The position numbers were made by a program, and so were the translations under genes. From Albidovulum sediminicola (GTDB lineage Bacteria > Pseudomonadota > Alphaproteobacteria > Rhodobacterales > Rhodobacteraceae), in contig NZ_JAOWLA010000016.1 in the NCBI RefSeq assembly GCF_025751575.1, positions 34,987 to 98,986 on the forward strand: DNA of 64,000 nt. Reading direction: 5' to 3'. This document shows positions 15,907-23,985 of the stretch, one piece after another. The notes below the pieces were generated by a model. That model was not told where the DNA came from. It saw only the letters and a list, made by a program, of their open reading frames with translations, and did not search any database. Numbering within the stretch: the stretch's first letter is position 1; the number at the start of each line of letters is the position of its first letter.

Positions 15907-18204
15907 ATGAACAAGGCGATTACGGACGGGCTGGTGCTGATGCCGGCGGCTTTCGAAAGCGGGCTTGGCATGTGGTCGAGCGGCGACGGCACGCCGGGCT
16001 CGGCCACCTATGAGGGGGCCGCGAACGCGGCGCTGGTCACGGCGGATCAGGACTTCGGCAGCTGTCTGGAGATGATCAAGACCGAGGCCACGCAGAAGCT
16101 GCGCTACATGGGGGAAACGCCGATCCTGCCGGGCTGCTACCTGCGCGTCACCGCGCGGGTGAAGGCGATCAGCGGCAACCTGCCTTCGGTCCGTATCGCG
16201 GCCTGGGCCGGGGCTGCGGGCAACACGCATCTTGCGGGCGTGGTCGAAACCGGCCCTCTCGTCGCGCTGACCGCCTATGGCAAGGTCGAGACGGTGCAGG
16301 CGATCATCGGCACCGGGGCGCGGCAGGGCGTGGACATGGCCTGGGGCACTGCCGCGATCTATGCCCATGTCGGGCTCGATCTGAACGGGGCGCTTGGCGG
16401 GGTCGTGCGGATTGATGATATCGAGGTCGAGGATATTACCTCGGCCTTCCTGCGCGACCTGATCGACTGGGTGGATGTGCGCGACTACGGGGCGAAGGGC
16501 GACGGGGTGACCGATGACGCGGCGGCATTCGACGCGGCCGACGCCGCGGCCGCCGCGACGGGGCGGTCGCTTCTGGTGTCGTCCGGGACCTATTTCCTTA
16601 ATGCCGACGTGACCCTTGAAGCGCCGGTGCGGTTCGAGGGGACGCTCACCATGCCCGTCAACCGGCGCCTCGCCATCACGCGCAACTATACGCTCGACGC
16701 CTATATCGACGCCTTCGGCGACGAGGAGGAGGGGTTCCGCAAGGCGTTCCAGGCGCTGATCAACTTTACCGACCATGATTCGCTCGACATGGGCGGGCGG
16801 CGCGTGAACGTCACCGCGCCGATCGACATGCAGGCCGCCGTCAACAACAAGACGACGTTCTATACCCGCCGGGTGATCCGCAACGGCCAGTTCGAGGTGG
16901 AAAGCGGGCCCGCCTGGGACCCGACGGTCGTGACCTCGATCGCGACCTATTCCGCCTCCAGCGACACGACGCTGACCGCGGTTGCAAACATCGCCAACAT
17001 CCTGCCGGGGTCGCTGGTGGAGGGCAACGGCGTGGGGCGCGAGGTCTATGTCACCTCGGTCAACGTCGGGGCGGGGACGCTGCGGCTGAGCAAGCCGCTC
17101 CACGATGCGCTCGGGACCCAGACCTTCACCTTCACGCGGTTCAAGTACGTGCTCGATTTCTCGGGCTTCGCGGCGCTCGACAAGATGTCGCTGGCGGAGG
17201 TGGAGATCCAGTGCAACGCCGAGGCCAACGGCATCCTGCTGCCACCCGCGGGCAAGAACTTCCTGATCCGGGACTGCGCGATCAACCAGCCGAAGAACCG
17301 CGGCATCACCTCCCACGGGGACGGCTGCCAGGGGATGGAGATCGACCGCTGCCAGTTCCTGTCGGCGGAGGTGTCGCTGCCCGCCCCTGACCGCGTCTCG
17401 ATCCTGTTCAACACCAACGGCAATGACGTGAAGGTTCGCGAATGCCGCGCGGTGCGGTTCCGCCACTTCGGGGTTCTGGGCGGGAACAACAATCTGATCA
17501 TCGGCAACCACTTCTTCCAAGGGGACAACCAGTCCAATGGCGTGCGGCAGGCGGGCCTTGTCCTGGCCGGCAGCAACCTTTCCACGACACTGACCGGCAA
17601 CTACATCGACAATTGCTTCCTTGAGATCACGAATGAGTACGAGGCCGATCCGGGCTTTGCCAACCAGTATTCGTTCGGCGGGCTGACGATCACCGGGAAT
17701 ACCTTCGTGGCCTCCGACGTAGCGGGCTGGTTCAGCTGGATCGTTTTCAAACCCTACGGTGCCGGGCATTTCATCGAGGGCCTGAACCTGACCGGGAACG
17801 CCTTCAAGGTCTTCAACGGCTCCATCGACCGGGTGGACAAGGTGGACACGACCTATGCCGCGCTCGACAATGCGCGGATGGTCAATATCCTGGTGCAGGG
17901 CAACACCTTCCGATCGGTCAACCAGCCGATCGCGAACCCGGTGACGATCGAGCATGTCCAGGCGACGGCGGCCACGACCTGGACCATCGACCCCTCGGCC
18001 TTCCTGCCGTTCGGGGGCTGGGCGCGCAATGTGGACTCGGTCGTCGCCGAGGGGATGATCACTGGCAACCTGGGCGAAAGGCGGTCCGACATGCCCTTCG
18101 TCAACGTCGAGCAGGGGGCCGCGAAGCAGCAGGTGACGCTGAACTGGGCGAACATCTCCAAGGGGCGGACCCATGTCCGGGTGCGCATGGACAACCCGCG
18201 CTGA
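15907..18204 (+). CDS. Large right-handed beta-helix (pectate-lyase-like) protein
   Basis: This 765-residue protein has an N-terminal beta-sandwich-like region (residues about 5-160). It then has the pectate-lyase-superfamily entry motif 'VRDYGAKGDGVTDD' (around 190-204), and from about 430 repeated N-x-F / I-x-G-N turns ('NNLIIGNHFFQ', 'LTGNYIDN', 'ITGNTFVA', 'LTGNAFKV') typical of parallel beta helices. There is no signal peptide. Such proteins are often phage tailspikes, gene-transfer-agent head spikes or cell-surface polysaccharide binders. The start MNKAITDGL is preferred over an upstream frame. The gene stands alone, with its own terminator and a structured leader. Spike function is inference; no phage structural gene is adjacent. 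Confidence 0.8.
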   Translation: MNKAITDGLVLMPAAFESGLGMWSSGDGTPGSATYEGAANAALVTADQDFGSCLEMIKTEATQKLRYMGETPILPGCYLRVTARVKAISGNLPSVRIAAWAGAAGNTHLAGVVETGPLVALTAYGKVETVQAIIGTGARQGVDMAWGTAAIYAHVGLDLNGALGGVVRIDDIEVEDITSAFLRDLIDWVDVRDYGAKGDGVTDDAAAFDAADAAAAATGRSLLVSSGTYFLNADVTLEAPVRFEGTLTMPVNRRLAITRNYTLDAYIDAFGDEEEGFRKAFQALINFTDHDSLDMGGRRVNVTAPIDMQAAVNNKTTFYTRRVIRNGQFEVESGPAWDPTVVTSIATYSASSDTTLTAVANIANILPGSLVEGNGVGREVYVTSVNVGAGTLRLSKPLHDALGTQTFTFTRFKYVLDFSGFAALDKMSLAEVEIQCNAEANGILLPPAGKNFLIRDCAINQPKNRGITSHGDGCQGMEIDRCQFLSAEVSLPAPDRVSILFNTNGNDVKVRECRAVRFRHFGVLGGNNNLIIGNHFFQGDNQSNGVRQAGLVLAGSNLSTTLTGNYIDNCFLEITNEYEADPGFANQYSFGGLTITGNTFVASDVAGWFSWIVFKPYGAGHFIEGLNLTGNAFKVFNGSIDRVDKVDTTYAALDNARMVNILVQGNTFRSVNQPIANPVTIEHVQATAATTWTIDPSAFLPFGGWARNVDSVVAEGMITGNLGERRSDMPFVNVEQGAAKQQVTLNWANISKGRTHVRVRMDNPR

Positions 18205-18235
18205 CCCGCTTCCCGTTTCAAGATTGACCAGACCC

Positions 18236-18263
18236 GGTCCGCGCCCCAGGGCGCGGACCTTTT
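18236..18263 (+). terminator. Terminator of the beta-helix gene
   Basis: A perfect 10 bp stem GGTCCGCGCC / GGCGCGGACC with loop CCAG is followed by TTTT. It lies 32 nt after the stop and just before the convergent flavin-fold gene ends at 18265. Confidence 0.85.
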
Positions 18264-18264
18264 G

Positions 18265-18753
18265 CTATCCGAGGTCCTCAGGCCCGAGGGCAAAGGCCTT
18301 GCCGAAGCCCGCGTTCAGCGCCGCGCGGGTAATGTCGAAGCGGACGAAGTGAAAGTCGGCGAAGTCGGCGTAAAGCCCGGACTTCGGATGATCGGCCAGC
18401 CAGCGGGCGCGGATCGTGTCATGTTCCGCGGTGCCGCGCCCCACGAACCGCGCGGCGACCGAGAGGGTCAGCCGCGGATGGGTCAGCGGATCACCGCGCG
18501 ACCCGGGCTCGCCCACCAGCACCGACGCCCGAGGATCGGCAGAGAGCGCGCGCGTGTGGAGCGCCAGGTCAGAGACGAGCGTGACCGGCGCGCCATCGGG
18601 CGACAGGCCGAAGCCGATGCGGGTGACGTGGGGTGCGCCGGTATCGGGATGCAGGACCGCGAGCGCCGCAAAGCGCGCGTCGCGCAGAAGCGCCGCGGCC
18701 AGCGCCCGCGCCTCATCGTTCGTTTCGCGGATCGGAGAGGGTTTGTCGGTCAT
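18265..18753 (-). CDS. Pyridoxamine 5'-phosphate oxidase-fold / HugZ-like protein
   Basis: This 162-residue split-barrel flavin-binding-fold protein has motifs 'ALAVLHPDTGAPHVTRIGFG', 'ASVLVGEPGSRGDPL' and a conserved 'HFVRFDITRAALNAGFGKAF' tail. Length and tail fit the short HugZ-like / PNPOx-related proteins common in alphaproteobacteria, some of which bind haem or flavin. The substrate is unknown. I chose ATG 18753 (MTDKPSP); a longer frame to 18801 has no homologous sequence. It is divergent from acs. Confidence 0.78.
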   Translation of the reverse strand: MTDKPSPIRETNDEARALAAALLRDARFAALAVLHPDTGAPHVTRIGFGLSPDGAPVTLVSDLALHTRALSADPRASVLVGEPGSRGDPLTHPRLTLSVAARFVGRGTAEHDTIRARWLADHPKSGLYADFADFHFVRFDITRAALNAGFGKAFALGPEDLG

Positions 18754-19176
18754 CGCCGCGACCTCGCTTCCTTTTCTGCACCGGGACCAAGCGACCTGCA
18801 CGGGGCGCCAGCCTGCCGCGAATCACTGATTCGTTGAGATCGCTAACAGGGGCTGCGACCTTTGACGTGCTTTCAAGACCCCTCGGAGTCGGAAACTTCT
18901 CAAGATTCCGCGACCCGGCGGCAATCCGCCGAAATCCCTTCAATGCCGCAACAGGCATGCTTCGGGAAATCCAACGAGATTTTCGCGCGCAGTCAATAAA
19001 TTTACAGAAACGCGTTACTGTTTGTGAAATAATTTACAGAAATATGCAATCAATAAAATGGGTTACGGAAAATCGAAGAATTGGTTTACAATGCCTCCTG
19101 ACACACCGCGCCCGGCACCGAGCGAGCGGCGAGGCGGGGTGTCCCTGTAGGTGAACGCTAAGCGAAGGAGCATACG
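18754..19176 (+). promoter_or_regulatory. acs upstream region: AT-rich, with repeated TTTACAGAAA elements and a candidate promoter
   Basis: This 423 bp stretch holds no gene. Its second half drops sharply in GC. The 12-mer AATTTACAGAAA occurs twice exactly (18999-19010 and 19031-19042), 32 bp apart. A weaker copy GTTACGGAAA is at 19062-19071, and TCAATAAA occurs at 18993 and 19050. A candidate promoter is TTACGG (19063-19068), 18 bp, TACAAT (19087-19092). The repeats lie upstream of it in activator-like positions on the same helix face. A near-perfect stem GACACACCGC / GCGGGGTGTC (19100-19143) would form at the 5' end of the transcript. Confidence 0.5.
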
Positions 19177-21150
19177 ATGGCGGGTAAAGATCAGGGTACG
19201 GCCGAGGCGGCTTCAAAGCATCCCATCCCGCCCGGCTTCGAGAATGCACTGGTCTCGCCGGAAGCCTACAAGGAAATGTACGCAGCCTCGATGGCCGACC
19301 CCGACGCGTTCTGGGGTGAGCAGGGCAAGCGGATCGACTGGATCAAGCCCTACACCAAGGTGAAGAACACCAACTTCAACTTCGGCGAAGTGTCGATCAA
19401 GTGGTTCGAGGATGGCGAACTGAACGTCGCCGCCAACTGCATCGACCGCCATCTGGCGACCCGCGGCGATCAGGTCGCGATCATCTGGGAACCCGATGGG
19501 CCCGAGACGCCCGCGAAGCACATCACCTACCGTGAATTGCACGACAAGGTGTGCCGCATGGCCAACGTCCTGAAAGATCAGGGCATCCAGCGCGGCGATC
19601 GCGTCGTGATCTACCTGCCGATGATCCCCGAGGCCGCCTACGCGATGCTGGCCTGTGCGCGGATCGGCGCCATCCACTCCATCGTCTTCGCGGGCTTCTC
19701 GCCCGACGCGCTCGCCAACCGGATCAACGACAGCGAAGCCAAGGCGGTCATCACGGCCGACACCGCCCCGCGCGGCGGCCGGCGCACACCGCTGAAGGCC
19801 AACGCGGATGCCGCGCTGTTGCACTGCAAGGACTCGGTGCGTTGCCTGGTCGTCAAGCACACCGGCGACCAGACCACCTGGACCGAAGGCCGCGACATCG
19901 ACGTGCTGGCCCTCATGGGGGCCGCCTCCGCCGATTGCCCCGCAGAGGCCATGAACGCCGAGGACCCGCTGTTCATCCTCTACACCTCCGGCTCGACCGG
20001 CAAGCCGAAGGGCGTCGTTCATAGCTCGGGCGGCTACCTCGTCTATGCCTCGATGACCCAGCAGATGACCTTCGACTACAAGGACGGCGACATCTTCTGG
20101 TGCACGGCGGACGTGGGCTGGGTCACGGGGCACAGCTATATCGTCTACGGCCCGCTGGCGAACGGCGCCACGACCGTCATGTTCGAGGGCGTGCCGACCT
20201 ATCCGGACGCGGGCCGCTTCTGGGCCGTCTGCGAAAAGCACAAGGTCAACCAGTTCTACACCGCCCCGACCGCGATCCGCGCGCTGATGGGCCAGGGACC
20301 GGAGTGGGTCGAGAAGTACGATCTGTCCTCGCTGCGCGTGCTGGGGTCGGTCGGCGAGCCGATCAACCCGGAAGCCTGGGTCTGGTATGACAAGCATGTC
20401 GGCAAGGGCCGCTGCCCGATCGTCGATACCTTTTGGCAGACCGAGACGGGTGGTCACATGATCACCTCGCTGCCCGGCGCGATCGAGACGAAGCCGGGCG
20501 CGGCGACGCTGCCCTTCTTCGGGGTGAAGCCCGTGGTCCTGACCGCAGAGGGCGGACAGGTTGTCGAAGGCAACGGCGTCGATGGCGTGCTGTGCATCGG
20601 CGACAGCTGGCCGGGCCAGATGCGCACCGTCTGGGGCGATCACCAGCGCTTCCAGGAAACCTACTTCCAGCAGTACAAGGGCTACTACTTCACCGGTGAC
20701 GGTTGCCGCCGGGACGAGGACGGCTACTACTGGATCACCGGCCGCGTCGATGACGTCATCAACGTCTCGGGCCACCGTATGGGCACCGCCGAGGTCGAAA
20801 GCGCGCTTGTCGCCCATGCCAAGGTCGCGGAGGCCGCTGTCGTAGGCTACCCGCACGAGATCAAGGGCCAGGGCATCTACGCCTATGTCACGCTGATGAA
20901 CGGGGTTGAGCCGACCGAGGACCTGCGCAAGGAACTGGTCAAGTGGGTGCGCACCGAGATCGGGCCGATCGCCTCGCCGGATCTCATCCAATGGGCGCCG
21001 GGCCTGCCCAAGACCCGTTCGGGCAAGATCATGCGCCGCATCCTGCGCAAGATCGCCGAGAACGACTTCGGCGCGCTGGGCGATACCTCGACGCTGGCTG
21101 ATCCGTCCGTCGTCGACGATCTGATCGACAACCGCATGAATCGGGGCTGA
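19177..21150 (+). CDS. acs: Acetate--CoA ligase (acetyl-CoA synthetase)
   Basis: This 657-residue AMP-forming ligase has the phosphate loop [11 protein letters not shown] starting near residue 269, and a C-terminal PKTRSGK motif whose Lys617 is the conserved catalytic and acetylation-regulated lysine. It activates acetate to acetyl-CoA with release of AMP and pyrophosphate. GAAGGAG precedes the ATG. It heads a same-strand run with adenylate kinase (4 nt downstream), a DUF4212/symporter pair and signalling genes, so it is the first enzyme of an acetate uptake and activation module. Confidence 0.97.
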   Translation: MAGKDQGTAEAASKHPIPPGFENALVSPEAYKEMYAASMADPDAFWGEQGKRIDWIKPYTKVKNTNFNFGEVSIKWFEDGELNVAANCIDRHLATRGDQVAIIWEPDGPETPAKHITYRELHDKVCRMANVLKDQGIQRGDRVVIYLPMIPEAAYAMLACARIGAIHSIVFAGFSPDALANRINDSEAKAVITADTAPRGGRRTPLKANADAALLHCKDSVRCLVVKHTGDQTTWTEGRDIDVLALMGAASADCPAEAMNAEDPLFILYTSGSTGKPKGVVHSSGGYLVYASMTQQMTFDYKDGDIFWCTADVGWVTGHSYIVYGPLANGATTVMFEGVPTYPDAGRFWAVCEKHKVNQFYTAPTAIRALMGQGPEWVEKYDLSSLRVLGSVGEPINPEAWVWYDKHVGKGRCPIVDTFWQTETGGHMITSLPGAIETKPGAATLPFFGVKPVVLTAEGGQVVEGNGVDGVLCIGDSWPGQMRTVWGDHQRFQETYFQQYKGYYFTGDGCRRDEDGYYWITGRVDDVINVSGHRMGTAEVESALVAHAKVAEAAVVGYPHEIKGQGIYAYVTLMNGVEPTEDLRKELVKWVRTEIGPIASPDLIQWAPGLPKTRSGKIMRRILRKIAENDFGALGDTSTLADPSVVDDLIDNRMNRG

Positions 21151-21154
21151 GGGC

Positions 21155-21832
21155 ATGGGCGCTTCGAACGCACCCGCCGTCGTGATCCTTCTTGGGCCGC
21201 CGGGCGCCGGGAAGGGCACGCAAGCCCGCATGCTGGAAGAGAAATTCGGCCTCGTCCAGCTGTCCACCGGGGACCTGCTGCGCGCGGCCGTCGCAGCGGG
21301 CACGCCCGCGGGTCTCGCCGCCAAGGCGGTGATGGAGGCCGGCGGCCTTGTCAGCGACGAGATCGTGCTGGCGATCCTCAAGGACCGCATGGCCGAGCCC
21401 GACACATCCCGTGGCGTCATCCTCGACGGGTTCCCGCGCACGGCGGGCCAGGCCGAGTCGCTCGACCGCCTGCTGGCCGAGGCCGGGGGCCGCGTCACCG
21501 CCGCCATCAGCCTGGAGGTCGATGACGCGGCGATGGTGGGCCGGGTTTCCGGCCGCTACACCTGCGCCGATTGCGGCGAAGGGTATCACGACGAATTCAA
21601 GCAGCCCGCCAATGCCGGCGCTTGTGACAAATGCGGCGGCACGGCGTTCAAGCGCCGCGCCGACGACAATGCCGAGACGGTGCGTGCGCGGCTTGAAGCC
21701 TACCACGCCCAGACGGCGCCGCTGATCGCGCATTACGGGGCGATGGGTGTCCTTGAGACGATCGACGCGATGGGTTCCATCGAGGCGATCGCCGAGGGGC
21801 TAGGGACCATCGTCGGGCGCGTTTCGGCCTAG
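21155..21832 (+). CDS. adk: Adenylate kinase with zinc-type lid
   Basis: This 225-residue enzyme has the P-loop GPPGAGKGT (residues 14-22), the DGFPRT motif and a LID domain with four cysteines (Cys137, Cys140, Cys157, Cys160) arranged CxxC...CxxC, so it should bind zinc. It interconverts ATP+AMP and 2 ADP. Starting 4 nt after acs, it is well placed to remove the AMP that Acs produces. The housekeeping adk of alphaproteobacteria normally sits in the ribosomal-protein/secY cluster, so this may be a second copy dedicated to acetate metabolism; that is inference. Confidence 0.95.
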   Translation: MGASNAPAVVILLGPPGAGKGTQARMLEEKFGLVQLSTGDLLRAAVAAGTPAGLAAKAVMEAGGLVSDEIVLAILKDRMAEPDTSRGVILDGFPRTAGQAESLDRLLAEAGGRVTAAISLEVDDAAMVGRVSGRYTCADCGEGYHDEFKQPANAGACDKCGGTAFKRRADDNAETVRARLEAYHAQTAPLIAHYGAMGVLETIDAMGSIEAIAEGLGTIVGRVSA

Positions 21833-21838
21833 GGGAGG

Positions 21839-21863
21839 CCGGCTCCCCGCGAGGGGGGGCCGG
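21839..21863 (+). other. Intercistronic hairpin between adk and the DUF4212 gene
   Basis: CCGGCTCCCC and GGGGGGCCGG (one G-U pair) form a 10 bp stem with a 5-nt loop. It lies 7 nt after adk and upstream of AGGGAG and the DUF4212 ATG. There is no T tract, so it is likelier to be a processing or partial-termination element than a full terminator. Confidence 0.45.
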
Positions 21864-21894
21864 AAATGAACGAGGGAGTTCAGGGAGTAACAAC

Positions 21895-22152
21895 ATGGCG
21901 GATAAATCTTCATCCAACGCCTATTGGGCCGCCAATATCCGGCTGATCAGGATCCTCCTGGTCGTCTGGGCCTTGGTGTCGTTCGGCTTCGGGATCCTGC
22001 TGCGCCCGATGCTGTCGGGTATCGCAGTCGGTGGGACCGATCTCGGGTTCTGGTTTGCCCAGCAGGGCTCCATCCTCGTGTTTCTGGTGCTGATCTTCGT
22101 TTATGCCGCGCGCATGAACAAGCTCGACCGTGAACACGGCGTGGAAGAATAA
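21895..22152 (+). CDS. DUF4212 small subunit of a sodium/solute symporter
   Basis: This 85-residue protein has two membrane helices (about 16-38 and 50-72), the pattern of DUF4212 proteins ('YWAANIRLIRILLVVWALVS', then 'GFWFAQQGSI', ending 'YAARMNKLDREHGV'). These small proteins are encoded directly before VC_2705-type sodium/solute symporters and are thought to be accessory subunits. Here the symporter starts 15 nt downstream. AGGGAG precedes the ATG. Confidence 0.92.
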   Translation: MADKSSSNAYWAANIRLIRILLVVWALVSFGFGILLRPMLSGIAVGGTDLGFWFAQQGSILVFLVLIFVYAARMNKLDREHGVEE

Positions 22153-22167
22153 GGGAGAGCGGGGATA

Positions 22168-23925
22168 ATGGATCAGTATACCCTTAACTTGCTGGTGGTC
22201 GGCGCGACCTTCGCGCTCTACATCGGCATCGCCATCTGGGCCCGCGCGGGCTCGACGAGCGAATTCTACGCCGCCGGACGCGGCGTTCACCCGGTGATGA
22301 ACGGCATGGCGACCGGCGCGGACTGGATGTCGGCGGCTTCCTTCATCTCGATGGCCGGCCTCATCGCCTTCGGCGGCTACGACACTTCCGCCTACCTGAT
22401 GGGCTGGACCGGCGGCTATGTGCTGCTTGCCCTGCTTCTTGCGCCATACCTGCGCAAGTTCGGCAAGTTCACCGTGCCGGAGTTCATCGGCGACCGCTTC
22501 TATTCGCCGACCGCGCGCCTCGTGGCCGTGATCTGCCTCATCACCGCGTCGCTGACCTATGTTATCGGCCAGATGACCGGCGTCGGCGTTGCGTTCTCGC
22601 GCTTCCTCGAAGTGTCGAACGCCACCGGCCTCTACATCGGCGCGGCCATCGTGTTCATGTACGCGGTTCTTGGCGGGATGAAGGGCATCACCTACACGCA
22701 GGTTGCCCAGTACGTCGTGCTGATCATCGCCTACACGATCCCGGCCGTGTTCATCTCGCTCCAGCTGACCGGTAACCCGATCCCGGGTCTGGGTCTGTTC
22801 TCCAACGACGCCGCCACGGGCCAGCCGCTCCTGTCGACGCTCGAAGGGCTCGTGACCGAGCTTGGCTTCAAGTCCTACCTGACGCAGTCCGACACCACGT
22901 TGAACATGTTCCTCTTCACGGTGTCGCTGATGATCGGGACCGCGGGTCTGCCCCACGTCATCGTGCGCTTCTTCACGGTGCCGAAGGTTGCCGACGCGCG
23001 TTCCTCGGCGGGCTGGGCACTGGTGTTCATCGCGCTTCTTTACCTGACCGCCCCGGCCGTCGCCGCGATGGCGCGCCTGAACCTGATCAACACCTTCTAC
23101 CCGAACGGTGTGGGCGAAGCGACGCTGTCGCTCGCCGAGATCGAGGCTGGCGCTGACGCCCAGGGCAAGGACATCACCTGGGTGAACAACTGGGCCAAGA
23201 CCGGTCTTCTGAAGTTCGAGGACAAGAACGGCGATGGCATGATCCAGTACGTCGGCGACAAGGAAGCCAACGAACTGACCGTGAACAACGACATCATGGT
23301 TCTGGCCAACCCGGAAATCGCGCATCTGCCGGGCTGGGTAATCGCGCTCGTCGCCGCCGGTGGTCTTGCCGCCGCGCTCTCGACGGCGGCCGGTCTCTTG
23401 ATGGCGATCTCGTCCGCGGTGTCGCACGACCTGATCAAGGGTCAGATCAACCCGAACATCTCGGAAAAGAGCGAGCTGCTTGCGGCGCGTATCTCGATGG
23501 GTGTGGCGATCGCGGTCGCGACCTACCTTGGCCTCAACCCGCCGGGCTTCGCCGCCCAGACGGTTGCGCTGGCCTTCGGTCTGGCTGCCGCCTCGATCTT
23601 CCCGGCGCTGATGATGGGCATTTTCTCGAAGCGCATCAACAACGCCGGCGCGGTGGCCGGGATGCTGGCGGGCCTCCTTGTGACGGTTGTCTACATCTTC
23701 CTTCACAAGGGCTGGTTCTTCATCCCCGAGACCAACAGCTTCACCGACGCGAACCCGCTGCTGCTGTCGATCAAGTCGACCTCGTTCGGCTCGGTTGGCG
23801 CGCTCATCAACTTCGCGGTGGCCTACGTCGTCTCGGGCGCCACGAAGGAGCCGCCGGTCGAGATCCAGGACCTCGTGGAATCGATCCGCGTCCCGAAGGG
23901 CGCTGGCGCGGCCACGCACCACTGA
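22168..23925 (+). CDS. Sodium:solute symporter, ActP/VC_2705-like (probable acetate or short-chain acid uptake)
   Basis: This 585-residue protein of the SSS family has about 13 membrane segments and family motifs such as 'ADWMSAASFISMAGLIAF' and 'LSTAAGLLMAISSA'. It belongs to the VC_2705-like branch related to the acetate permease ActP, and its position after acs, adk and a DUF4212 gene makes acetate or similar carboxylates the likely substrate. A large extramembrane insertion (about 318-375) carries 'DKNGDGMIQYV' (Asp352 onward), which resembles an EF-hand calcium loop. That insertion is unusual for ActP itself. Confidence 0.9.
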   Translation: MDQYTLNLLVVGATFALYIGIAIWARAGSTSEFYAAGRGVHPVMNGMATGADWMSAASFISMAGLIAFGGYDTSAYLMGWTGGYVLLALLLAPYLRKFGKFTVPEFIGDRFYSPTARLVAVICLITASLTYVIGQMTGVGVAFSRFLEVSNATGLYIGAAIVFMYAVLGGMKGITYTQVAQYVVLIIAYTIPAVFISLQLTGNPIPGLGLFSNDAATGQPLLSTLEGLVTELGFKSYLTQSDTTLNMFLFTVSLMIGTAGLPHVIVRFFTVPKVADARSSAGWALVFIALLYLTAPAVAAMARLNLINTFYPNGVGEATLSLAEIEAGADAQGKDITWVNNWAKTGLLKFEDKNGDGMIQYVGDKEANELTVNNDIMVLANPEIAHLPGWVIALVAAGGLAAALSTAAGLLMAISSAVSHDLIKGQINPNISEKSELLAARISMGVAIAVATYLGLNPPGFAAQTVALAFGLAAASIFPALMMGIFSKRINNAGAVAGMLAGLLVTVVYIFLHKGWFFIPETNSFTDANPLLLSIKSTSFGSVGALINFAVAYVVSGATKEPPVEIQDLVESIRVPKGAGAATHH

Positions 23926-23939
23926 TCGATCTGACTATC

Positions 23940-23963
23940 GGCGCGTCCCTTCGGGGGCGCGCC
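23940..23963 (+). other. UUCG-tetraloop hairpin between symporter and DUF294 gene
   Basis: GGCGCGTCCC / GGGGCGCGCC, with one G-U pair, closes a C(UUCG)G tetraloop, an exceptionally stable RNA hairpin. No T tract follows and the next gene starts 22 nt later. It probably protects the 3' end of the symporter message or reduces readthrough, rather than fully terminating. Confidence 0.55.
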
Positions 23964-23985
23964 AACCCAGTTTGAGGAGGTTCGG

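Noticed and set aside
15889..18174. A 761-codon open frame antisense to the beta-helix gene
   Set aside because: Arg/His/Val-rich shadow composition with no domain. The forward frame has a full beta-helix pattern, leader and terminator.
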